A stretch of DNA of 64,000 nt from Pagrus major (GCF_040436345.1 NC_133234.1:10726446-10790445), one strand, 5' to 3'; shown: positions 36,910-58,875, numbered from the stretch's first letter. Program-made: numbers and translations. The notes: generated by a model not told the origin, from the sequence alone.

Positions 36910-37351
36910 TTAAAGGATCCGCGTACTTCTCCCACCAATGAGTTCTACTTTACTGGGTTCATCTATTCACATTTTTCCTTGATCCGTTCCACCACAACCT
37001 CTTCTTCTCGAAAGTAACTGACTCTTTTTAACAAGCGCTGACAAAAGTGAGCTCACGCCTGTTCGTTCCAGACAGGAAAAACAGATTGATTCATATGAAG
37101 CTGTAAATAAACCGACAGAGGGAGGCAGTGTAGAGGAGAGGAGGAGGTCACCGTATCAGGTTGGTTTGAACTGAGATCTGATAAGCACCTCATGGTTCAC
37201 TCCCATGACGAGGCTTCCTCTGGCGTCCTGTCTGCGGCCGGCCGCGCTGATTACAGCCCTTAGTTCTCCTCTGGTCACTCTCTGTCCCTCTGATGGTTGT
37301 CTCAGACTCCGCTTCCTCCATTCATAGCTCTGTCTGCCTGCGTTTGTGAGT

Positions 37352-37354
<3 letters not shown>

Positions 37355-37409
<55 letters not shown>
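37355..37409 (+). repeat. Long (TG)n microsatellite
   Basis: About 27 uninterrupted TG units, among the longest dinucleotide tracts in the window. Confidence 0.95.
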
Positions 37410-37411
<2 letters not shown>

Positions 37412-37954
37412 ATGCATTTATGTAAACCAACCAAGTAGCTTTTCCGGGGGCTGTTCTGCGAGGAAAGGTTATCAAAACACAACAGTGCACTGGGAACTGT
37501 AAACATGCTTATACACAGATCTGGGGCTGAGGGCCATTTTCCTTTGCACTGTACTGTGCAGTCATCCTCACTGCCACCATTCACTGTCAAATTACACCGA
37601 GAGCTGCAGATAAGAGCTGCAGAACAGGCCTGAGTTCACCTGGGTGTTCTGTTAGCTCCATAATCACAGGCGACTCACGGGTCGACTGTGATTATGGAGC
37701 TAATAGCTGCAGTTGAGCAGTGTTTTTTTAACAACAGAGGAACTTATTTATTCAAAGTGGAGTCATCAATGGCACAGGATGCCAAGAATTGTAAAAAACA
37801 AACAAACACAAGATTAACTAATAAACTATTTGCATCCATTAAGTTTTACAAAACAAAGTTACACCTTCAGTACAACTTCAAAACATGATATCCCATCGCT
37901 GTTGTTTGTTGTGACACAAACCCAGATTATCAGGATTGACATTTAATTTAATGA

Positions 37955-38035
37955 TATAATCTAGTTGTCTCTACCTGCTTCTAGTCTTTATGCTAAACTA
38001 GGCTAAACATGTCCAGGTTCCATTTCTAAAGTATC
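37955..38035. repeat. Fragment of the CTTTATGCTAAGCTAA element
   Basis: CTAGTCTTTATGCTAAACTAGGCTAA matches the ends seen at 16378-16410 and 53740-53770 with a few changes. Only the terminal part is present. Confidence 0.5.
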
Positions 38036-38654
38036 TAAAATGTGTATTATTAATTCAGGCAGTGTTGTAAAAAGTACACAAAAGTCGAGACAGCGTTGTT
38101 TTGTAAGCTCAATAATGTCACATAATGTCACAGCCGTGCAAGATGCAGTCAGGAAACTTAAAAGGTTCGAAGAGACGTTCAAAGAGAAGAAGAAATGAAA
38201 AAGGAAGATACATAAATAAACAAGTTTGTGGAAAAAACGAAAGGGATGCAAAGGGAGTGGAATACTGAAATATTTACAGAAATGAATACATATCTAAATA
38301 CATAAATTCAAAAACAAAATAGAAAATTAAATGAGAAAGTAAAAAAATAGTTTAGATTGATACAAAGGTAAATAAATACATAGTATTAGCAGGTTAAAGC
38401 TGAAATATAAATTCATCAAGATCAAAAATCAATTATTGCCTACATTTATTCTTAGTATTATTTTTGGCATATTATTTATTGAGCCGTTCACTTGTTTCTT
38501 TATGTATTTTTTATTTTGTCAGTTTCTGTCCTCCGTACAGCACAAGGGAGGATTATGTTAATGAGATGAAACAGCTTCCTTAAACACTGTACAGATCTTT
38601 ACCAGCAGCTCCTGCAACAATAATGTCCTCTTGAGACATGTTTTTATGTTGTTG

Positions 38655-38870
38655 TCTTTCATACATTACATTGCCTTACTTTACTCAAGCACTGTGCTTT
38701 AGTACAATTTTGAGGTACTTTTACTTTACTTGAGTATATAACATGATGCTATTTTATACTTCTACTCCACGATATTTCAGCGTTGAATATTGTACTTTTA
38801 CTTTTACCTCACTACTTTTATCTGACAACTATAGTTACTAGTTACTATGTTGCTTACGTTTCTGCTTTTG
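38655..38870. repeat. Dispersed repeat with TACTTCTACTCCAC
   Basis: The series of TACTTTTACTTTACTTGAGTA, TATACTTCTACTCCACGATA and TTATCTGACAACTATAGTTA blocks is characteristic of an abundant teleost repeat. Its 3' half type is also seen split around 25373-25933. Confidence 0.55.
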
Positions 38871-39404
38871 TCCTGAAGGTGTCTGATTATTGAATGAGGG
38901 AAGAAGAAACTGTCACTAGATTCAGTCAAAAATGGTAACTACTGTAGGTACTTACTGTAGTATTCCTTTAAAGGGGTACTTCACTGATTTTACATTCAAG
39001 TCAATTTACTAGGCACAGGAAGAACTACTTTTACTTTTCAAGTCTTGTAGAGTTAGAATAGAAATTTTCTGGAAAAGACTTTCTTTTTGGTTGTAATTTT
39101 TCCACATTTATGATGTGTAGAAAATGATAATGCTAATGTGGAATTATATTACCATTTTCAAATTTATATTATCTCTTATTTTCAATAATTCGTCACCTTT
39201 GAGCTTCCATTACAGTGATTCATATTTTAAGAAGCAAGAATGATCACCGATTGTATGTTTTAACTAACTACATTATTTTTGTTGTCTTCCATGATGATTA
39301 AATATGAATCATCTCTTCACAAACAATATAAAAACATGTTCATATTAAACTAAGACACACTCACAGGCTGTTCCTTCTGAAGAAAACACTGAATCACGAC
39401 TTTA

Positions 39405-41125
39405 TTCTGCTTATTTTGTTTTATTGCACTTTTACCATGATGCAAAGAAATGAAAAAACAAAGATTCCCACAGAAACAATGAGTTGAATAAAAAAAAGAA
39501 GCATTTTCACTTAAAGAACACATCATCTAAAGGTTCTCCGTGGATCCACCCATACGTCCAGACACACTGTACTGACCTGACACAGGACTATGGGAACTTA
39601 GACTGTATAATAAAACCCTTATGGAACAGATGGAGTCAGCACACACGTATATGTAGACCTGCTTAACTTCTCTAGAGCTCGTATCCTGGAGGAGTCAGAA
39701 CCTTTCCGCTATGAAACCAGACATTCAAGTATTTCTATCATTGCACAGGCACTAGATTTTCCTACTGTATATATTAACTTTCAGCCAGCGACTGAATCGT
39801 TGACACCGACAGCTACGCTATGAGCTGTCGGTTATGAATGAAATATACATCCTGAAAAATAATCTCTCCACAACAGCAACATCTGGACATCAAATATATT
39901 ACAAAGAAAACAATAATATAAAACTATTAGTGTCACATTTGGCTTTTGGTACCATAAATCTAACCTCATATGTGTCGCGCTGAAAGAAATAGAAACAGTA
40001 GTTGGGTTAAATGTTGTAAACACAGGCGCAGACTTGCTCATTTGACTTTAACCGATACTTGTGGCAGCTAGGAACTGAGTTTAAAGCGAGCTTGATGCTT
40101 GGAAATATGGAGAGGGTTTATTTGACTGAGAGGCACCGACCTGGTAGTTACTTTTGCATGTGCTCAGTTTGCCCTCTTTTGGACAAATGAGGAAGCACAC
40201 CACTGTGATGTAAAATTCAATTCAAATGGTTCATTTGAACAAAAGAAAAGTGATGTTGATGATTTATTTTAAACAATAAATATGATTTTCTTTTTTAATA
40301 AATACTCTCTCAAGTACAAGTAACATTTATGGGCAAAATTAAAGGACAAATCCAGGAGTAAACCTGCACTCCGATCAAATATCTCCATCTTGAATACCAA
40401 TGATAGAAGCTGAATCAGCTCAGCAGAAATAAAATATATATAAAAAAAGACACTTTGCAATAAAACACTTTTTTTTCAGCAAATCAATAAAACATCATTT
40501 TGATAATTAAGACAACGAGAGTCAACCTCCACCGTTTCCTCCACCATGAACCGAAACACTTGCAATACCGACGATACGTATAAACACATAATTCAGCTTG
40601 TGAAGGGAGGGAGGGGCGGTGGGGAGGGGTTCTATACAAGTCCCTCAGAATTCACTGAATTCAAAAAAGGGTCCTGAACGAGACAGAGAGAAGGCGTCTC
40701 TTGCAAGACTTTCATGGTTTGGTAGTGCTGCGGTGGGTCGGTGGGTGTTCGGGTCGGCTGCGGTGACACTATCCTACACTAGAGTCAGGGGCGGATATTT
40801 TAAGGAGTCTGGGTCAGTTCAGTCTGTGGCCCGGCACCCAGATCCGTCCAGAAGTCTTCGACATCACCTGCGTCTCGAGCAGTCATTTCACTGTTTGTCA
40901 AAGTCCTATCCAGCAGGCCTCCACTTCTTCCACACAGCTTATATTAACCTCAGTCAAGTGGGCTTCACTGTGAGTTCAGCAACGAAAAAAAATCAAGCCC
41001 TCTGAGAAATTCAGCACAGATGGAGAGCATCTGTGTTACAGGACGCCAGTTCAGTTCTAAGAGAAAGACTGGATCTCCTATCTCCAGGGATTCAGTCAGA
41101 TCCAGCTGCCAGCGCCCTCAGACAG
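39405..41125 (-). other. fam20c: Probable fam20c 3' UTR
   Basis: The 1.7 kb beyond the fam20c stop contains no recognised mobile element, unlike neighbouring DNA, and no splice-compatible exon. On the minus strand a GCAATAAAAC poly(A) signal lies near 39418-39427 and another AATAAA near 40263. The extent is inferred. Confidence 0.4.
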
Positions 41126-49801
<8,676 letters not shown>

Positions 49802-49984
49802 TCAACCCGACAGTGCAGAATATTGAAGCTCGAGCTGCAACTAACCATTGTTTTCTTGATTTAGTGGTTTGTCCTCCAGAATGTCAGTAGCAAAAATTGC
49901 CCATCACAAGATCCCAGAGTTCCCAAAATGAATGTTGTCTGGAGATATTCAATCTACTTTCGCTTGACAAATTACCTGGAGACA

Positions 49985-50300
49985 TCTAATGCTCATTTTC
50001 AGGTTCATATCAGTTATTTTGTGTTACTACAAGAATAGGTTTACATACTTTAAAATGCAGCACTGTATTCCCCCTCTGTCTGAAACGCTTTGTTTTAGGC
50101 TCCTGTCTCTTTAAGGCCCCCCTCCTAAATATCCAGTCTGCTCTGATTGGTCAGCTCACACACGTCTGAGCCAACACCGTTAACAACAACAGAGCAGCTG
50201 AGTTAAATTAATCAAAACTAGGCGCTAGGCATAAATTGGTGATGTAATGTGATGTCACAAAGTCACAGAATTAAAGGCTCTACTGACGAGGCTTTCAGGA
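49985..50300 (+). repeat. Dispersed element with TCTGATTGGTCAGCTC
   Basis: Starts with CTCATTTTCAGGTTCATATC and carries GAAACGCTTTGTTTTAGGC, CCTGTCTCTTTAAGGCCCCC and CTGCTCTGATTGGTCAGCTC. It is the inverted counterpart of 15835-16100 and shares blocks with 41668-42073. Confidence 0.6.
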
Positions 50301-51644
50301 GCAGCGCTTTCTGTGGGAGAGAGGAGCTTCTCTTGGTTTTGACCTTTTTAACTTTGGGTTTGTGGGTTTCACAATGCAAGTATGCAAGACGGCATACAAA
50401 CAGGCGTTCAACATTACAACACTTGCTCGGTAAACTTCACAATGACTTTGGCGCGTTACAATCACTTCACTCCAGAGGAGACGGGTAGGTGATAAAACAC
50501 TCAGTCTTTACACCTGTGTACCTAACACTGCGAGCAGAATTTGTGAGCTATAAACAAGCCACAATAAACTGGTGTCCTTGCCTCACAAAAAGGCCCCCGC
50601 TTCTGCTACTTTGGCTGTTTTGTGGGGCAACAAGAAGCGGGAACAACTGAAGGTCAGAGACTTCCCTCCTGAAGCATCCACTCCTGTTCTCGATCGGTAC
50701 CTATTTCTGTCCGGCTCTGATCCTTCCACCCAAAAAAACTGCTTTCCACACACATTCTGCCTTAAAGCTCTTACTGGAGGGAAAAGAGGCTCTTAAAGGC
50801 TTAAAACCCAGAGCTGATGGAACACGGGCCAGGACGGGGCAGGACAAACAGGACGGCTGGGGTAAAAAGGCGAAGTCAAAGGAGGTGGAGGTGAAAAGAC
50901 TCCCTGAGAAGGTGCTGGCTATAGAAAATATGTTAATGTCTTTGAAAATACAAGGAGAGGTCCTTTTTTTTTTTTTTTTTTACAGAGGAGCTGCATATTT
51001 GAGTTATTTTTCCTTTTATACACTGTCTCTGCCTTCTCTTTGCTTTTTTTTATTGACAAGAGTAAATACTTTCCAGGAAGGCAGCTGAGTGTAATGATTT
51101 GGACTGCAGCCTCTGCCATTTCTGCTTCAGCTAGCTGAGGGAGGATGAGAAGAATGGAAACTATCTTGGCAACTTCTCTTTCTCTCCTTCTCTCTCTTCT
51201 CCCTCCGGATGCCTCTGTGTTTATTCCGCTCAAAATCCTCTATCTCACCTCCTCTGCTTCTCCGCTCTCCCTCACGCAGAACTGTTTTCTCTGCTTTATT
51301 TTTTCTCCCCGCGTCCACGGCTTAATACTTTATATCTGTCTCCTCCTCCTCTCTTTTCTCCGTTTCCATCCGTCGCTTCCCTTCCTCAGCTGGCTGGCTG
51401 ATTGTAACACCACAGCTGCGTGGCTGACATATGCACCAGTCATTAACTAACCCAACATGGAGCCCAGAAACACACTCATCCACTAAAAATTCCTCAATCT
51501 CCTCCTCTGTATCGCTCCTGTTGTTGTCTTTCTCTAATCATCCTCCAACCTCTATCTCGCTGCAAGCATTTGACAGACAGCCACATGCAGATGGGTGGCC
51601 GAAGTAAACACAAAATCATCATGCTGAATGATATTTTGTCTTAA

Positions 51645-52450
51645 GTGACAGCCGCTCCAAAATTAAAAATACAACATTTTCGTTTAACCTGTAGTGGTAT
51701 TTATTCATCTAGGTCGTGTTGGTGTGTGTTGCCAGTTTTGGAGATATTGACCGCAGAGATGTCGGCCTTCTGTGAGCGCTTTCATGTAGGAACACATTTC
51801 TTTCTACCAAACTTCACCTGCCAACCAAGTCACCGTGCAGAGGGAAGCGTGCATATATTCATAGATGAGAGGCTAGCTAATGTAGAGCTTAGCCTAGGAG
51901 GACACCATACATGTTAACATCCCGCGCTGTCACATGCATGAGTCTCTCGTCCATGACTCTAGAGGCTAGCTAACTAAGCTAGCTAACGTTACAGTTTCTT
52001 GTAGGAACTATTTTCTTCCGACCGAACTACACCCACCAATCATATAATACCGCAAAAGGAAGCGTTCATCTATTCATAGGCAAGAGGCCAGCTAACTTAG
52101 CTATCTAACTTAGCTTGCTAACGTTACAGCTTAGCCAAGGAGGATGCCATTTGTGTTCACATCTTGTGCTGTCACGAGCATCAGCCTCCTGTCCATGACT
52201 CTAGAGGCTCTCCATGAGTAGACGCACGTTTCTTCGACGTAAAACTGTTCACAACAGAAGCTGTGCATTATCTTGAGCTCCACGAGTCGAGTGTCAACCG
52301 GTTCCCATTATTATGCAGAGAAGGCAGACATCTCTACGGCTGATATCTCCAAATGTCAGCCACTCACACCAAAACAGTGGTGTAGTGGATAAATAGCACT
52401 ACAGGTAAGAGGAAAAATATGTATTTTTTATCACGGGGTGAACTGCCCCT
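51645..52450. mobile_element. 806-bp TTAA-flanked element with long inverted arms and internal duplication
   Basis: TTAA flanks both sides, at 51641-51644 and 52451-52454. Arms 51687-51771 and 52318-52406 are inverted copies: ACCTGTAGTGGTATTTAT, TGGTGTG, TTTGGAGATAT and AGAGATGTCGGCCTTCT on the left mirror the right arm. Between them, about 200 bp is present twice in direct orientation (51778-51960 and 51996-52210), both copies ending TCCATGACTCTAGAGGCT. GCTAGCTAAC-type motifs fill the centre. There is no transposase frame, so it would be nonautonomous. The piggyBac-like class rests only on TTAA. Confidence 0.75.
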
Positions 52451-53049
52451 TTAAAATAGCTTTGAATAGTGTTTGGAGGTGTTCAGCTCCCATTTTCACA
52501 GCAGACTGCTATGATCGGCATTAAAAATGTAACATATACAGTGTCATGATAACATTTCTCAACCCCCATGTCCTCACTGTCTTCACCTCTCTCCTGCTCA
52601 TCCCTCACTTCTCTGCCAGTAGAGGCCGAGTGCCGTCTGTTGATTGTATCGCTCCCTTCCTCTGGATAGCCTTGCTTCAGGGACACAGCTCTCACTCTAC
52701 ATCAAGGAAAAATGAGACTGACTTTGAAAGCAGAGAGCGGTGTCTATTTACACCAGCGCTGCTCAGCTGCGCAACAGGACAATATCATTCAGTCCAGCGT
52801 ACGAGGCGGCTACAACTGCTTTATCGATGGGGACAGTTGTGCTAAGTCAGGTCCTGGATTTATTTCCCGCCAGATGTCAGGAAGTCTAGAGCATAAATCT
52901 GTGATGTTTGTTGGAGACTATAATACATAAAGTTTGGGATAAGGAAGCAAGTGTGAGGTGGAAGTGCATGGCAGGCAAAATAACAGCATGTTCAAGAGGC
53001 TCTTCACAGTTTTTGTCCAGTTGACAATGGCTCATCAAAAGGAACTGGT

Positions 53050-53830
53050 TAACGCTTATTCACTTGGTTGTCCAGAGTGAGAGGAGAAGATTGATGCCAC
53101 TCTCATGTTTGCACGCTAAATATGAAGTAACTGTCAGAAGTCTGTTAGCTTAGCTTCACATAAAGACTGAAAACAAGGAAGATCAGGTAGCTTTGCTCTG
53201 TCTAAAGGTAACAAATCTGCCTTCCAGCACCTCTGAAAGCAAAAAAAGTGTAAAAACGACATTTTTTTTACTTTAAACGTGGTATTTTTGTCAAAGGGCT
53301 TCCATTTACTGCAGGAAAACTGCAGCACCGATGCAGTGATAATTAAGTTGGTCATATTGCTGACTAAAGCACGAGCTCAGCATGCCCCAGATTTACTAGA
53401 ATGCGCAAAAAAGCATAACTTTATATTTTTCATTGAACAAGAAAGCATAACAATTAGCAGCCACAGATCATGATTTGTCTTCTTTTTTAATCGATTCGGG
53501 TAATTTATGCTAAAATGACTATGCAACACAGCACAAAAAGTTTGTACATAAAATATTGCATGTATTTAGTTTTGCGTGGGGTTACACGCTGGACTGTTTC
53601 TTAGCCTGGCACAGAAACTTCCTCAAGTCTTGGAGTCACCTCAAGGTTGCCTTCAGTAATCTTAATTAATGAGCTTTTAGAGCCAGTGAACAGATTTTTG
53701 TCACCTTCACACGGAGCTAGGCTAGCTGTTTCCCCCTGTTTCCAGTCTTTATGCTAAGCTAGGCTAACTGACCCGGCCTGATACCTTCACAAAGAAATTC
53801 ACAGTCCAGCAGCTTTAAACAACTTTAACA
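53050..53830. repeat. Large copy or composite of the CTTTATGCTAAGCTA element
   Basis: The left part has GAAGATTGATGCCACTCTCA and GTTAGCTTAGCTTCACATAA; the right part has CCTGTTTCCAGTCTTTATGC and TAAGCTAGGCTAACTG as its inverted counterpart. The interior is AT-rich and different from the shorter copies, suggesting a composite or an internal insertion. Confidence 0.5.
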
Positions 53831-56800
53831 AATCACCCACAGACTTGTATAGACGACCGAGAGACACGGGGAAGGTTGATTTCCAGTCCTGCCTGACATG
53901 ATCATACATACAGTCTCTGCCAGAATTCATGAACGTGCTGACCATACACAGGTCATGGAGTATAAGCATGAGCAAACAGTCGAGTGCAATGATTGATGGT
54001 TATTCAACCTTAAAGAAATCCACAAGCATACTTCACACAGTCCTACTACATTGCTGTCTCCATAGGGGAAGAAACCCACAATAAGCTGCTTCATTCATGC
54101 TTCTATTCGTGCGCTCCGATATGCTTGACGAGGTGCACATGTCTTGTGTCACAGTGAATGCTAATATGAGCGAACGGCGCGTGAATACAAGCATGTGTTT
54201 GCATCTGAGGCCCGTCTCTCTGCCTGTGGCCCCGGCTTGAGATGTGGCTGCACACTGATGCCCTCCTCTCGCTGAATGCCAGCCAGGAAGCAGGAAGGCT
54301 GGATAATTACCGTGATCCACATCCAATTCAAATGTCAATAAAGTTATTTAGAGCATGGCATGACCCCCCTCCTCCTCCTCCCGCTGACCGGGAGAGAGGA
54401 CAACTGAAGAGAGAGGAAGGAGCAAAGAAAGGAGGAGAGATTAACAGTGACAAAGGCAGCGCAGTTAAACGGCGGAGAATGAGCAGGGACGGTGTAGAGG
54501 ACAAACTACAGTAGATGTCTCTTAGTGTTCTTTGAACTAACAAATATGCAGCTGTTCAGCGTTACGCAACGTTATGTTTGGGTCCTCGAACAGCAGCACC
54601 TGTGTTCAGACAAATCTGTGCGTGTTCTGATCAAGCAAACCATTAGGGGCGTGTTGTCTCAGGGAAGCTGCGCCTTCGACGTGAAGGCAGGGGAAACATA
54701 CATAAATGCATGACCACATAATAAAGTCTATAAATGTTTGAGTACACAGTATGCACTGAGCTCAGAGAAAACAGAGAGGAGGGCAGGGATGTTGGTTGCT
54801 CAAGAGCCACTCGTCCCTCTCACTTTGGGCTGCATGCTTGAGCTTAACCTTTAAAATATTTACAAATCCGGAGCGGATTTATGCTGAATGATAAGTAGAT
54901 ATCTTGTATAAAGCTGCCAGAAAAAGAATATATTTCTTCTCCACCTAACCAAGGCAAAGTAGAACTGTCAAACGCTATTCTTTAAGAGCAGCAGAAATAG
55001 CATGTTTTTTAAGTAGGATTTGGTGGCGCCGCCTGTCTACACTGACATCACATCCTTCATCATCGGCAGCAGGTGAGACGTACCGTGCCGAGCACGGCCA
55101 GCGTGACCCCGGCCTCGCTGTAAACACATAGTTTACACTGGGTGGCCAGACAGTTTCTTGGCTCCGCTCCCCGGCTCCGAGGGGCCCCGGCAGCCAGCGG
55201 TGCAGCGGAGGTCTAACCGCCAACACACAGCAGTGTGAGAACATAAAGCCGAACGAGAGCGCCGCATCTGGAAAATCTACCTGCGCGTACGCAACACGGC
55301 TGACCTCTGCAACACCAGCAGGAGAGAGAGCAGGGATGGAAGGAAAGGAAGAGGCATTTCCTTTTGCCCTGTTATTGACATCAAGTCGGAAAAACAGGTA
55401 TTTTGCCTCGAGCAGCAAATAAAAATACACTCATTAGATTGACTCTCTCCCAGTAAAATGCTAGTGTTGGTCCCTTTCCTGCCTTCGGCGATCAGTTGAA
55501 AGTGAAAGGAAATACTCCTACACAGCAAAACTGAACACTGGCTGCCTTGTCCCTTTGGTATAAGACTGACCGGGATGGTAAACCCGTAGCATGTGTGCAG
55601 TTGGCTGGTATCAAAGTTCAGTTACTCCTGTGATTCAGTATTGCTTTTTCACTCAGCTGGGAGGCTTTCAAGAGAACATTAACAAAAAAGGACTCACAGT
55701 GTTAAAGCAATAGAAAAATAGAGAGTCAGACTTGTTTAAATCCTACATTTCTCATAATGCAACCATGTCATATAACGTGTATGTAAAACTAGTTAGTATT
55801 TTCGACTATTTTTTTCACCCCTGCTCCTGAGCCAACCTAGATCTATCTGTAATAGGCCAATATCCACCGATAATGTCGGCCAACTAATATATCGGTCGAG
55901 CTCAAGTGCAAAACGCTCCTTTTCTTGAGCCCTTCTGGGTGCTCACATCCCAAATCCATGTTCCCACTTTGAGACGTCAGTGTTGCATCCCAGTGGCTAC
56001 AAGTTCGTCAAAAGTTGCGACAGCTCAGCATTATGCAGGAAGCATTTCACTGTGAATTCCTTCCACACAGCTTCCTCTCAGTGCATTTATTGTCTTTCTC
56101 CTTTCAACTTTTTCATGGTCCGGCCCGCTCACTTTGAACAATCCTTACGCTCCAATCTCCAGCATTCTGTTTGATCCAAAGGGCCGGATCTCGGAAAGCA
56201 AACATCATCAACACATTTCCTTTTACTTTACAATGAGAGTGAATATCTCAACGCCCAAAGTATCAGCGTGTCACAGTTCATTTGGGCGTAGCGTGAAGAG
56301 GATGTTTTAATGTAATTTCAAAGTCAAACTGCCAATCGATCACCATAAGCCTGCAGCGGTGGTTGCAGGCCACAGGGCGGAGCGGGAAGCCGAGCAGAGG
56401 AGTAAAAAGATCTGCTGTAAAATATAAAAGGACAAGGGCATCTTCCAGCCCCAGCGGGTTCCCACCAAAGGGCTGACTCCACACACTTGTCACACATCAT
56501 CCGTCAAACCCGCGGGCACGGCAAAGTGAGCACACGCTCGCACACACACACACAAAACTTACATCTATATATACCCATACACATACAGGATCATACATGC
56601 ACACACACACACATACAGAGGTTCTTTAAACCTCAAGAGGGAGGTGTTGAGCTGCGACCAGGCAGGTAAGCTGTAAATGCATGAGAGGGTAAGATAGCGA
56701 ATCCTACCTAAGGGTGAAAAAAAAAAAAAATACAGCATCACCACCTCGGGGAGAGTGGAGATGAGAGGAGGCGGTACATTGTTTTATCTCGAGCATAACG

Positions 56801-57070
56801 CGTGTGACGGCTGACCTTTTGAGCGATGACATTTGATAAATTGAGAAAAAAGCCATTCAGCAGCAAATGAGACAGGCGTACCTGAGCGTTTGCATGGCGG
56901 ACGATACGTGTTACTGTTTACTGGTGCCGCTGCCACCGTAACCGCCGCTGTAATCTTATAGGGGGATATGGAGCGTAAATGGGAAGCTGTGACAGGTTAT
57001 TTTATATGAGTGAGGGCTGTGGAGGTGGTATACAGGGGTGACATTTAGTGTTCGACACTGAAAAGACATA

Positions 57071-57147
57071 CAGAGAGGGAGGGAGGGAGGGGAGGAAGGT
57101 AGGAGGGAAGGACGGAAGGAAGGAAGAAAGAAAGAAAGAAAGAAAAG
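57071..57147 (+). repeat. Polypurine GGGA/GGAA/GAAA tract
   Basis: Nearly pure purine run grading from GGGA through GGAA to GAAA units, with single pyrimidine interruptions. It is read as CT-rich on the strand of fam20c transcription. Confidence 0.9.
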
Positions 57148-57729
57148 GTGTAAAAGTTTTTCATTTCCTTTCAGTTGCTTCAAAGTTGGATTTCAGTTGG
57201 TTACATTATCTGCTGTCATATAACTAAATTGTTTCATTTACTTATTTAAGCTGAATGGTGCAGCGTACAGTGGAGAGTTGAAGTGAGCCTTAACGGCTGA
57301 ATGTTGTTTCAAAGGATTTCGTCCACAGAAAAGTCAAATATAACAACATGAAATGATTTCTATCTTCAAATATTAGCATCGGCCTTCAAACCCCCCACAG
57401 TCGGACCTTCTCGCGCGTGTGTGTGTGTGTGCAGTATAATGAGTCAGGTGTTAAAATTTTTTTAACTAACTCACCACAAATATCCCGAGGGCTCTCTAAA
57501 CAACCTTCACACCATGATCCAGGTGTGTGTGTCTGTGTATGTGTTTGCCATGTCTCTGTGCATGGGTTTGGGCTCTGTGTGTCGCAGTTTTCGGAGTAGT
57601 GTGATGGCTGCCATAGCTCCCCAGGCACTGCAGTGCTCTTCATCCTCCTCCCTCCTCCTCCATTACTCCCTTACCCCTTCAGATCCCAGGCCTGACATAC
57701 AGAGAGACAGCTGTTTCCTTCCAGCGAAG

Positions 57730-57869
57730 CTCTCTCACTCACTCTCTCTCTCTCTTTGACACACACACACACACACACACACTGGTAGGTGCATGCACAC
57801 ACACATTTGGGGAGACATATTAGGATAGACACAGAAGGAGCAGGAGAGCCACAAATAAGCATATATAGG

Positions 57870-57903
<34 letters not shown>
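57730..57903 (+). repeat. (TC)n plus two (AC)n microsatellites
   Basis: A TC tract (57730-57757) joins an AC tract (57759-57782), and a second AC tract follows at 57871-57903. Both AC tracts end in ACTGG(T/C)A, suggesting the second arose by duplication. A shorter GT tract is at 57416-57431. Confidence 0.85.
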
Positions 57904-57905
<2 letters not shown>

Positions 57906-58546
57906 GCAAGTGATGAAAGTATAGAAAGATAGCGACCTGACAACTAGGATAACACACACACACTCATTGCAAAAAAAAAATAAACAAAAAAACACCGTTA
58001 CATCCTGCTTTCTATGTAGAAAGCTCTTCTCAGTGGAAACAGCTATGTATTCACACTAAACGCATCCTCCTTCTGAGACCAATTCTTAGACGTACCCGTG
58101 ATTCACATAGAGCACATCACAAAGCCTATGAATAATGTCAATTTAATGAATTATGCAACAGAGATGATTTTTTAAAAGAAACTACATCCTGTTTCAAGTT
58201 TAGCCTCCGAGTCCTCGGGGGCCAGCACCATGTAAATGATGCCATCCTGAATAAATAGCCAACTCCTTCACAAAAACAACAGATTGTTTTTTTTTGTTTT
58301 TTTTTTCTCAATCTGGAGCCACTTCAAAGAGGCTTTAGCAAAGAATAGTCCTAAATGAAAATCAGAGAGCAAAACACAGCTATTAGGGGTTTAACGTGTG
58401 GCAAGACGCCATGAAGAGCGTTAGCTGTGAGAGGGAGGAGGAGGAGGATGGAGACGCAGGAAGGAGGATGTTCAGCTAGATTGCTACTGAGAGGCTTTTT
58501 AGACGGCGGGGGACGGAAAAGTGAAGCGTGTGCGTCGTTATTTTAA

Positions 58547-58875
58547 AGGTGCACTATGTAGTTTTTGGGAAAGAACTGACTGACTGATTGTTTATGCCTA
58601 AACAAACTAAATAAACAAACTCTCTTCGTTTTCATGTCTGAATAAATAAACTGACCTTAAAGGACAAAACAATTTCATTCTGTTTTACACTGTTTATATG
58701 TGGCGGACCCTGCCACCTTTCTAGCTGCAAACAGTGTTCTGGGGACCTCATTTTCCTCTGAGAACAGCTTGTTTATTTAGTTATGGAAAAGATAAATATT
58801 TTTGAGTTTGTATTATTACCTCATTAATATTGTAAATACAACATCTCTGACTTTGAATTTCTACATAGTGCCCCT
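58547..58875 (+). mobile_element. Best copy of the second TTAA family
   Basis: Ends AGGTGCACTATGTAG and CTACATAGTGCCCCT are inverted repeats. The left flank is TTAA (58543-58546) and the right TTAG (58876-58879). At 329 bp there is no coding capacity. Inverted and partial copies lie at 29130-29500 and 48345-48682. Confidence 0.75.

Larger units (their letters stand above)
33411..39404. other. Intergenic region between foxl3 and fam20c
   Basis: The first few hundred bases should contain the foxl3 promoter, but I could not fix a start site. No coding exon was found. Contents include (GT)n at 35701-35728, a TTAA element at 36574-36909, a long (TG)n at 37355-37409 and repeat pieces at 37955-38035 and 38655-38870. 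The segment 35760-36110 is repeat-free, moderately GC-rich and bounded by AT-rich DNA, making it a candidate regulatory element. Neither reading strand there carries a recognisable protein. Confidence 0.5.

Noticed and set aside
51145-51450. 101-residue Leu/Ser-rich plus-strand frame resembling a membrane protein
   Set aside because: The hydrophobicity comes from a long CT-rich stretch; there is no splice context or homology.
54975-55430. 151-residue minus-strand frame considered as a missing fam20c exon
   Set aside because: The sequence does not contain the conserved FAM20C N-terminal or kinase-lobe motifs; the open frame follows from CpG-rich composition.
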